Shown here: piece by piece, positions 1 to 5,225 of the stretch
Position numbering within the stretch: position 1 is the first letter of the stretch
Layout: every line of letters starts with the position of its first letter
Origin: Melioribacter roseus
Lineage (GTDB): Bacteria; Bacteroidota; Ignavibacteria; Ignavibacteriales; Melioribacteraceae
DNA: 7,436 nucleotides
Assembly: GCA_020724325.1 (NCBI GenBank)
Contig: DYHC01000096.1
Location: 1-7,436, forward strand
Direction of reading: 5' to 3'
Notes under the pieces: generated by a model
Told to the model about the DNA's origin: nothing
The model's database searches: none
What the model saw: only the letters and a program-made list of their open reading frames with translations
Position numbers and translations under genes: made by a program

Positions 1-56
1 ATATCGCGGGCAAGTTTTTCATCGTCTATAATCAGTGCTCTTATTTTCCGACTCAT
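1..56 (-). CDS. LytTR-family response regulator, N-terminal fragment (runs off the left edge)
   Basis: Only the first 18 codons are inside the window; the reading frame is open to the edge. The fragment begins MSRKIRALIIDDEKLARD, the typical first beta strand and acidic pocket of a receiver domain, with Asp11 and Asp12 as the metal-binding pair. The 'DDE.LAR' continuation is characteristic of LytR/AlgR-type regulators that pair with LytS-type kinases. The kinase gene lies directly upstream with only 2 bp between its stop codon and this ATG, so the two are almost certainly co-translated partners. The phospho-acceptor Asp and the DNA-binding domain are outside the window. The LytTR output domain is therefore inferred from the N-terminus, the kinase type and the direct repeat upstream of the operon. 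Confidence 0.85.
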   Translation of the reverse strand, partial: MSRKIRALIIDDEKLARD

Positions 57-58
57 AT

Positions 59-1105
59 TCACCTCGGTACATAAATAATTACTCTAAAAAGACCGTTTAA
101 TTTTTCTACTGTTAACAGATTATCCTGGTTATAAATTAATTTCATTCTCTGCTGAATGTTTTTTATTCCAATTCCTTCGCCTTTACGCGGAACAGATTCC
201 GGGTCGTAATTATTTTCTACAATTATTTTTAAGTATTCTTTATCAGGGCTGCATTTTAACTTAATTACAACCTTATCCAGACTTTCATAAACTCCGTGCT
301 TAACTGCGTTTTCGAATAATGGTTGTAATATCATACTGGGAATTTCTAAATCCATGCAATCCGATTTCAGCTCCTGAACAAATTCAATTTTATCTGAGAA
401 CCTAACTTTTTCAATATCAAGATATAAACTGGCATTAGAAATTTCATCAGTTAGTTTACTTTTCTGTTTCTCATTTTTGGATAGAGTGCTTCTTAGGAAT
501 GCTGATAATTTGATTGTCATTTCCCTTGCTTTTTCCGGATTGCTTAAAGTAAGAGAGCTTATTGAGTTTAGACTGTTAAAGATAAAATGCGGATTGATCT
601 GATATTTGAGTGATTTTAATTCCGCTTCTTTTACTAAGGCATTCAGTTCGGATTCTCTGAAAAGTTTCTGTTGAAAATTGTGATAGTAAATAATAACGTA
701 ATCCACAGCGACGGTAATTGAATAAAATAGAATACCAATCATAAACCGCCATATACCGGAATTAAACAAATATGTTTTATAGTATGCATCTTCATCATAA
801 ATACTGATAAGAATATAGTAACCGGCTAAAACCCAGACAGCAGAAGTTATTACCGCTGCAGCCGAATGATTCATGAATATTTTAACCGCTGTATAATTTT
901 CGAGTGTATTATAGCTTACCGTATACCATAAACTGATTCCAAGCAAAAAGTAAAGAGTATTATAAACTATGCTTTCGGTAAATGCCTGTTCAATTTTTAC
1001 ATCGAGAAGAAAAACAATTACTACATTATGTATTATGGTTATAAATACCCAGATTAAGAGGTAAACGGCAAATATTTTTATATTCTTAATAAAAGGATTT
1101 CCCAT
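59..1105 (-). CDS. LytS-type sensor histidine kinase (His_kinase/HATPase_c), four transmembrane helices
   Basis: A 348-residue membrane kinase expected to autophosphorylate and pass phosphate to the regulator encoded immediately downstream. About four hydrophobic helices (residues 9-35, 48-66, 76-102 and 117-141) with short loops fill the N-terminal half, so no extracellular sensor domain is visible. A short charged, probably helical linker (about 143-168) leads to the LytS-type phosphorylation motif INPHFIFNSLN, with His173 as the likely phosphorylated residue. The ATP-binding part follows: the N box LQPLFENAVKHG (260-271, Asn266) and the glycine-rich box GEGIGIKNIQQRM (309-321). GGAG 5 nt before the ATG supports the start. 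The gene begins 12 bp after the preceding membrane-protein gene. Family identity is clear. The stimulus is unknown, but the small membrane domain and the LiaF-like neighbours suggest sensing within or at the membrane. Confidence 0.93.
   Translation of the reverse strand: MGNPFIKNIKIFAVYLLIWVFITIIHNVVIVFLLDVKIEQAFTESIVYNTLYFLLGISLWYTVSYNTLENYTAVKIFMNHSAAAVITSAVWVLAGYYILISIYDEDAYYKTYLFNSGIWRFMIGILFYSITVAVDYVIIYYHNFQQKLFRESELNALVKEAELKSLKYQINPHFIFNSLNSISSLTLSNPEKAREMTIKLSAFLRSTLSKNEKQKSKLTDEISNASLYLDIEKVRFSDKIEFVQELKSDCMDLEIPSMILQPLFENAVKHGVYESLDKVVIKLKCSPDKEYLKIIVENNYDPESVPRKGEGIGIKNIQQRMKLIYNQDNLLTVEKLNGLFRVIIYVPR
60..65 (-). promoter_or_regulatory. Ribosome binding site of the response regulator, overlapping the kinase stop codon
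   Basis: On the minus strand GAGGTG lies here, with GAGG 5 nt before the ATG at 54-56. It overlaps the TGA stop of the kinase (59-61), so ribosomes finishing the kinase end directly on the start signal of the regulator. This supports the ATG at 56 and suggests translational coupling. Confidence 0.75.
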
Positions 1106-1117
1106 GGTTCTCCAATA

Positions 1118-1834
1118 TTAATATGTTAAAATTTCGCCGCTGCCAAATATTACTGTTCCTTTAATAATCAGAATGCCTTCGGAGAAATTTGTGTCGGAGG
1201 TTATAAATCTCTTATCTTCAAATCCACCGAATACAGATGTAATATTTACAATCACTTTCCAATTTTTCGGAACAATAATTTCGCACTCGCCAAAGACACA
1301 TGTAATTTCCAGGTAATTTTCGCCCGGAGCCAGCTTGGCATTGAACATATTTATTTTTGATGAACCGAATAAAGAAGAAATTCTTCCACCCTTAAAATTC
1401 TCTGAAGTAATTAACCGGTTGATGCTGTTAAATGTTGTTGATTCGTCAATAGTATCGCCGTAGTATGATTCATTATTTGCAGTCTGTTTCTTTGCGCTTT
1501 TTGCAAAACCGGAAGTCATTGGTCCGGTTCCTCTTCTTGATAGAATCAGAAATCCGATTATTATTAGTAGTATGGGCCAATAATCCCTGAAGCTGAAATG
1601 AAGTTCAAACGGAGAAATATTATTAAGCATTCCAAACGAGCCAATAACAACTAAAATTATTCCCACAACACTGTTACGCGAATTACTTAACAGTATTAAA
1701 CCAATTATGATGAAGAAAGTATGCCAGGAAAATAGTAACCCTCTTATATCGAAATGGAAGACTTGAAAATTGTCTGCAATTAGAAGAATACCAATTGCGA
1801 TCAAAATTATTCCGAGCCAGTTTTTATTTCTCAT
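1118..1834 (-). CDS. LiaF-like membrane protein, copy 1 (four TM helices plus C-terminal beta-repeat domain)
   Basis: A 238-residue protein with about four hydrophobic helices (residues 7-21, 36-51, 55-71, 84-99), a polar linker (about 100-140), and a C-terminal domain of short beta repeats resembling LiaF/YvqF ('cell wall-active antibiotics response') proteins. The recurring hydrophobic-Phe-Gly motif occurs at 156-157, 181-182, 202-203 and 230-231. It is degenerate relative to copy 2: FGS, FGE, FGG and FGS, with the first repeat lost (FNS at 135-137). The two genes are clearly tandem paralogues. In Firmicutes, LiaF restrains the LiaS kinase during envelope stress; a similar role here is inferred from position directly before a kinase gene. 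AGGAG 6 nt upstream supports the ATG. It starts 17 bp after copy 2. Alternatively it is a structural membrane-stress protein with no direct kinase contact. Confidence 0.85.
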   Translation of the reverse strand: MRNKNWLGIILIAIGILLIADNFQVFHFDIRGLLFSWHTFFIIIGLILLSNSRNSVVGIILVVIGSFGMLNNISPFELHFSFRDYWPILLIIIGFLILSRRGTGPMTSGFAKSAKKQTANNESYYGDTIDESTTFNSINRLITSENFKGGRISSLFGSSKINMFNAKLAPGENYLEITCVFGECEIIVPKNWKVIVNITSVFGGFEDKRFITSDTNFSEGILIIKGTVIFGSGEILTY

Positions 1835-1851
1835 TATAAACTCCTGTAGAA

Positions 1852-2541
1852 TTAGTTTTTAATTTCACCGCCGCCAAACATGCAAAATCCTTTTACAATA
1901 AGTAACTTATTAGTGTCGTAGGCAATATTGGGCTCCTTTCTACGTTTATCTCCAAATCCGCCGAATATAGATATTACATCAAGCTCTACTTTCCAATTTG
2001 AAGGAATAATTAAAGTAGAGCCGCCGAAAATAGCTGTAACTTCAATGGTGTTTTCACCATCTGCAAGTTTGGAACCTAATAGATTTATATCTGAACCGCC
2101 GAATATCGATACTGCACTTCCGCCTTTAAAGTTATCTGTATTAATTGTTTTTGTCCCGCCGCCGAATATGCTTACATCTTCCAAATAATCGTTAGATTTT
2201 TCACCGGTAGTTGTTTCCTCTTCCGCATAAATATTTTTTAGACTCAAGTGAGGACGGAATCCTTTTCGTCTGAAAATTATATACGAACCTATTAATATGA
2301 AAATTAACGGCCATAATTCCGGGACAAGATTAAATAATCCTATTGCAAGAAAAACTATTCCAGCAGTTTTATTATCGGATAAAACAAACAATAAAATTCC
2401 GAATAGAATAAAGAAATATTCCCAGCTCAGAAAATCAATGGGGAATAAATAAATGTCATAGTTTCTTAAAAGGAATACGAACCCTATTAACACAAGTATA
2501 ATTCCAATTACGACACGCGATTTTACCTTTTGCCATGCCAT
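1852..2541 (-). CDS. LiaF-like membrane protein, copy 2 (four TM helices plus five FGG repeats)
   Basis: First gene of the operon: 229 residues with hydrophobic helices at about 8-26, 38-55, 58-74 and 76-91, a cationic RRK turn at 91-93, an acidic linker (about 103-120) and a C-terminal beta-repeat domain like that of LiaF/YvqF. Five IFGG-type motifs are visible, with FGG at 126-128, 147-149, 172-174, 193-195 and 222-224. The spacings of 21, 25, 21 and 29 residues suggest stacked coils of a beta-solenoid. At DNA level this shows as five short CCGCCGAAnAT-like repeats. The cytoplasmic position of the domain is inferred. It is paralogous to the next gene, including shared NWKV and GGFxDKR stretches. 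The start is fixed by a near-perfect AGGAGGT. Function by analogy: a membrane regulator or stress effector coupled to the downstream kinase. Confidence 0.85.
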   Translation of the reverse strand: MAWQKVKSRVVIGIILVLIGFVFLLRNYDIYLFPIDFLSWEYFFILFGILLFVLSDNKTAGIVFLAIGLFNLVPELWPLIFILIGSYIIFRRKGFRPHLSLKNIYAEEETTTGEKSNDYLEDVSIFGGGTKTINTDNFKGGSAVSIFGGSDINLLGSKLADGENTIEVTAIFGGSTLIIPSNWKVELDVISIFGGFGDKRRKEPNIAYDTNKLLIVKGFCMFGGGEIKN

Positions 2542-2545
2542 TATT

Positions 2546-2552
2546 ACCTCCT
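2546..2552 (-). promoter_or_regulatory. Strong Shine-Dalgarno sequence of the LiaF-like operon
   Basis: Minus-strand AGGAGGT sits 4 nt before the ATG at 2539-2541. It selects this ATG over the in-frame possibilities downstream. It is notable because classical Bacteroidota rarely use such a motif. Confidence 0.8.
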
Positions 2553-2579
2553 GAAAATTTCTATCTGATTATTCTGACG

Positions 2580-2587
2580 CAAAGATA
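2580..2587 (-). promoter_or_regulatory. Bacteroidota-like -7 promoter element (TATCTTTG) of the LiaF/LytS/LytTR operon
   Basis: The minus-strand octamer TATCTTTG fits the TAnnTTTG -7 element of Bacteroidota housekeeping promoters exactly. It lies about 38 nt before the start codon, leaving a leader of roughly 30 nt. The upstream -33 region is poor: only a TTCTTTT stretch at 2604-2610, not TTTG at the usual spacing. A weak -33 region fits a promoter that needs an activator bound to the direct repeats just upstream. This was identified by eye only. Confidence 0.55.
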
Positions 2588-2616
2588 TTATTTGGGTTTT
2601 ATGAAAAGAATGATAA

Positions 2617-2646
2617 ATCGGTGAACGGCAGTAATTTATCGGTGAA
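2617..2646 (-). promoter_or_regulatory. Putative LytTR-type operator: 9-bp direct repeat with a 12-bp spacer
   Basis: ATCGGTGAA occurs perfectly at 2617-2625 and again at 2638-2646 (TTCACCGAT on the operon's strand). The intervening spacer is 12 bp, giving a 21-bp period, or two helical turns. Similarity extends to AT-WW-ATCGGTGAA in both copies. LytTR-domain regulators are known to bind two roughly 9-bp direct repeats about 12-13 bp apart, usually just upstream of the core promoter. That is where this pair lies: the proximal copy begins 30 nt upstream of the -7 element. The operon encodes a LytS/LytTR pair, so autoregulation is the natural reading. The repeat is seen directly; the binding protein is inferred. 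Confidence 0.65.
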
Positions 2647-2660
2647 TAAAGAAATTGCTT

Positions 2661-3929
2661 CTACGAAAAATCGAGCAGTTTATTTAGTTCCAGTTTGGAG
2701 CTTAGTTTATCATTTTTTAATGTTTCTATAACTGCATCCAGCGGAAATACTTTGCTGTAATCTACATAATATAACAAAGCATAGAGCGATACATTTTTAG
2801 CCGGCACTCTTTTTCTGAAGTCATATTTTATTAATGTTGCTTTAGTTTCGGGCATACTTACGCTGCTGTCGTAAAAGATAATTCCTTTATCAGAATTTTT
2901 AATAATTGCGGAGGAATAATCGAGTCCTTCTTTTGATGTAATTATAATAATATCCGGATCTTTTGTGCCTGTAAACAGAATTTCTTCCGGTGAAATAATT
3001 ATATCTGAAGAAGAGAAACCCACGCCAACAGTTACAGGGTAATTTCCTTTTTTTGATACATTTAATCCTGAACTTACAGCAGCTTTAGCAAATATTTCTG
3101 CAGCAGATTGAACGCCTTCTCCAGCCGAGCCGCTAATCAAAATATTTACCGGTTTATCTATATTGGATTTGTATTTTACAGGAATATTTTCGTTGTCGTT
3201 TAATAATCTTTTTACATTTGTGCGAATGTTGGTTTCAAAACTTCTTGTTTCTTTATTAACAAAAGTTTTTACTTCAAGTCCGGCTGCATCTAAAATATTT
3301 TTCAATTTCATACCTGGGTTGGCTTTAACACCATAGCTTGGGCAAATTTCCATTACTTCTACAAGCGAAAAACCTTTGGCAGCGAATGCTTTAGAGAGGA
3401 CGTCTGAGAAATCTACATTACCAATTACACGGCTTACAAAAGAAGCCCCTGCAATAGCTGCTAATTTACACAGATCGTATCCGTTTCTGTTGGTTCCTTC
3501 AGGAGTTGTAGTTGTTTTAAAACCGTAAGGAGTAAATTCGCTTGGTTGACCGCCGGTCATTCCATAAAGCATGTTGTTATGTACTATAACAGTAATATTA
3601 AAATTATTATGGGCAGCATCAATAATGTGCTGCATACCAATTGTAGCTCCTCCATCTCCAACAAGAACAATTACTTTCTTCTTAGGGTTGCTTGTGCCGG
3701 CAGAAATTCCTGATGCAAGTGCAACAGAACGACCGTGCAAACCATGAATTGTGTGTGTCTTAAATGACTTGTCAATTATTCCATGACAGCCAATATCGGT
3801 AACAATTATTATGTCCAGAATAGAATAATTATTTTTCTGCAGAGCAATATCGATATTATTTGCAACCAATGAATGTCCGCATCCTTTACAGTAAGGAAGC
3901 TCGCCATCTTCCAGAAATTTTCTAGACAT
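2661..3929 (-). CDS. 2-oxoacid:ferredoxin oxidoreductase, beta-gamma fusion subunit
   Basis: A 422-residue cytoplasmic subunit of a complex that oxidatively decarboxylates a 2-oxoacid to acyl-CoA while reducing ferredoxin (reversible in some organisms). Residues about 1-215 form the thiamine-diphosphate beta module. Four cysteines (Cys14, Cys17, Cys48, Cys196) match the usual 4Fe-4S ligands. The GDG...NN diphosphate/Mg motif is at 91-93 and 118-119, followed by GMTGGQ (123-128), as in Vor/Kor-type beta subunits. After a linker (about 216-258), residues 260-400 form a gamma domain, with GSAGEGVQSAAEIFAKAA from 267 and a YPVTVGVG segment from 297. Gamma is usually a separate protein or fused to alpha, so this order is atypical. 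The start overlaps the alpha gene by 8 bp, suggesting coupled translation; only a weak GAG motif precedes it. The substrate cannot be assigned. No ferredoxin-like delta subunit is in the window. Confidence 0.88.
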   Translation of the reverse strand: MSRKFLEDGELPYCKGCGHSLVANNIDIALQKNNYSILDIIIVTDIGCHGIIDKSFKTHTIHGLHGRSVALASGISAGTSNPKKKVIVLVGDGGATIGMQHIIDAAHNNFNITVIVHNNMLYGMTGGQPSEFTPYGFKTTTTPEGTNRNGYDLCKLAAIAGASFVSRVIGNVDFSDVLSKAFAAKGFSLVEVMEICPSYGVKANPGMKLKNILDAAGLEVKTFVNKETRSFETNIRTNVKRLLNDNENIPVKYKSNIDKPVNILISGSAGEGVQSAAEIFAKAAVSSGLNVSKKGNYPVTVGVGFSSSDIIISPEEILFTGTKDPDIIIITSKEGLDYSSAIIKNSDKGIIFYDSSVSMPETKATLIKYDFRKRVPAKNVSLYALLYYVDYSKVFPLDAVIETLKNDKLSSKLELNKLLDFS

Positions 3930-5043
3930 AATTACTCGCTTGTTTTGTTATAGCTGCTGGATTTATCATTTTACCAAAGTCGGTAATACTAATAATATTT
4001 GTCTGCGGATTACTGCCGTATAGAACTTGTTTATACTGTCCGGTCAAATTCTCTTCTGCAATTATAATTGTTTCGAACTTATCCAAAATCTCGTAATACT
4101 TTTTGGGGATAGGAAGTAAAGTCTTGGCAATAAGGTGTGAAATCTTTTTCCCTTCTTTTCTAAGATTGATTACTGCTTCTTTTACTGCATCGGAAGTAAT
4201 TCCGTAGGATACAATTATTGTTTTTGCATCCGGTATATCATCAAGGTCGTAGTATACATAGTCTTCAATATTTCTTAGATTCTTGAAATGGAGGCGTTTA
4301 GAATTGTTCATCGCTTCCAAAGTACTATTTTGAATTATTCCTCTCATGTTATGTGTTGAAGCAGTTATTCTAACCTGATGCTGTTCATTGTCAATTGGTA
4401 GAAATGCTGGTACAAGGTTCTTCTCCGGTTTGTAAGGAATATAAGTCTCGGCGGAATTATAAAATTCTCTTTTATACTTCGAAATAAAAGGAAGCAGATT
4501 AAGATCAAGACTTTTTTTAGTCATCATTTCTTCTTTTGAAGTAAGAATAACAACAGGAGTTCTATGTTTAACGGCGAACTCAACAGCTTTTGCCGATATG
4601 TTCCAGCAGTCGAATTCATCCGAATAGTTAAATGTGGCAATAGACATTCCACCGGAAATCATTCCATTCAAAAGCAGAAGATCACCTTGTGCACCTGTAG
4701 TTGCAGTGCCTGTTGCAGGACCTAATCTTTGAACTAGAATTATTACCATCGGCAATTCCATCATGTAAGCCATATTGATACTTTCAACCATTAAAGCAAA
4801 ACCCGGGAATGAAGTAGCTGTAACAGGAATCTTTCCGACTGACGAAAATCCTGCCATCCATTGAAGCGTTGTTATCTCATCAGGGGCAGCCATAAAAACA
4901 GGAAAACGTTGCGATGCATAATGGTAAAGTAAATTTGCCGGTGTAATGGGATAACCAATAAAAACATCGGCGCCGGCTTCCGTTAGTGCTTCAATTACTA
5001 TTTTAGAATTGTCTGTAAAGATTATTTTCTTTTCATTGTTCAT
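3922..5043 (-). CDS. 2-oxoacid:ferredoxin oxidoreductase, alpha subunit
   Basis: A 373-residue alpha subunit that supplies the pyrimidine-binding half of the thiamine-diphosphate site and much of the substrate pocket. It carries the family's GYPITP motif (30-35). Glu56 in the APDEITT segment corresponds to the Glu that activates the cofactor aminopyrimidine. TATSFPGFALMVE (75-87) and VQRLGPATG (104-112) correspond to the conserved TSxPGxxLM and RGGPSTG regions of Kor/Vor alpha chains, the latter with Leu for the first Gly. The C-terminal part (about 228-373) is the transketolase-C-like domain and terminal region, with an AEENLTGQ segment at 329-336. It lacks an N-terminal gamma domain, which is instead fused to beta in the next gene. 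The start is preceded only by a weak GGA. It is the first gene of a two-gene operon divergent from the glutaryl-CoA dehydrogenase gene. Confidence 0.88.
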   Translation of the reverse strand: MNNEKKIIFTDNSKIVIEALTEAGADVFIGYPITPANLLYHYASQRFPVFMAAPDEITTLQWMAGFSSVGKIPVTATSFPGFALMVESINMAYMMELPMVIILVQRLGPATGTATTGAQGDLLLLNGMISGGMSIATFNYSDEFDCWNISAKAVEFAVKHRTPVVILTSKEEMMTKKSLDLNLLPFISKYKREFYNSAETYIPYKPEKNLVPAFLPIDNEQHQVRITASTHNMRGIIQNSTLEAMNNSKRLHFKNLRNIEDYVYYDLDDIPDAKTIIVSYGITSDAVKEAVINLRKEGKKISHLIAKTLLPIPKKYYEILDKFETIIIAEENLTGQYKQVLYGSNPQTNIISITDFGKMINPAAITKQASNYV

Positions 5044-5225
5044 AAATTTATCCGAGAATAACCGATTTTAACGTTCAAAAATGAAGTGTATCAATTAAAC
5101 CTTATAATACCTATCGAAAATTATAAAAAGTAATCCAAACCTTTGATATATTTCGGTAGAATTTTTTTAGCATTTTGTATTTAATCAATATTTACGAGCA
5201 ATTTATTAATAAAATTGGAATAGCT
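5044..5225. other. Divergent intergenic region between the oxidoreductase operon and the acyl-CoA dehydrogenase gene
   Basis: This 182-bp AT-rich spacer must hold the promoters for both directions. On the plus strand a TTTG (5142-5145, part of a TTGATA) precedes TAGCATTTTG (5168-5177), an imperfect -33/-7 pair of the Bacteroidota type. On the minus strand TAATTTTC near 5120 is one mismatch from TAnnTTTG but lacks a well-spaced -33. I could not fix either promoter. I see no clear operator repeat, RNA gene or small gene here. Confidence 0.35.

Noticed and set aside
1928..2188. Open frame of 86 codons on the plus strand
   Set aside because: It lies wholly antisense inside the second LiaF-like gene, and its Pro-Pro-Asn repeats are just the complement of the FGG codons. 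No homology or convincing ribosome binding site.
1852..2200. Repeated CCGCCGAAnAT units as a possible DNA repeat array
   Set aside because: The units are in frame with the FGG protein motifs and irregularly spaced, so they follow from the protein repeat and are not CRISPR-like or satellite DNA.
5100..5170. TTTCGGTAGAA near 5151-5161 as a second LytTR site
   Set aside because: It resembles ATCGGTGAA only loosely and has no partner copy 21 bp away on either side.
5175..5225. TTG start extending glutaryl-CoA dehydrogenase by 17 residues
   Set aside because: The extension has no family similarity and no well-spaced ribosome binding site. ATG 5226 gives the normal family length, and the TTG overlaps a possible promoter element.
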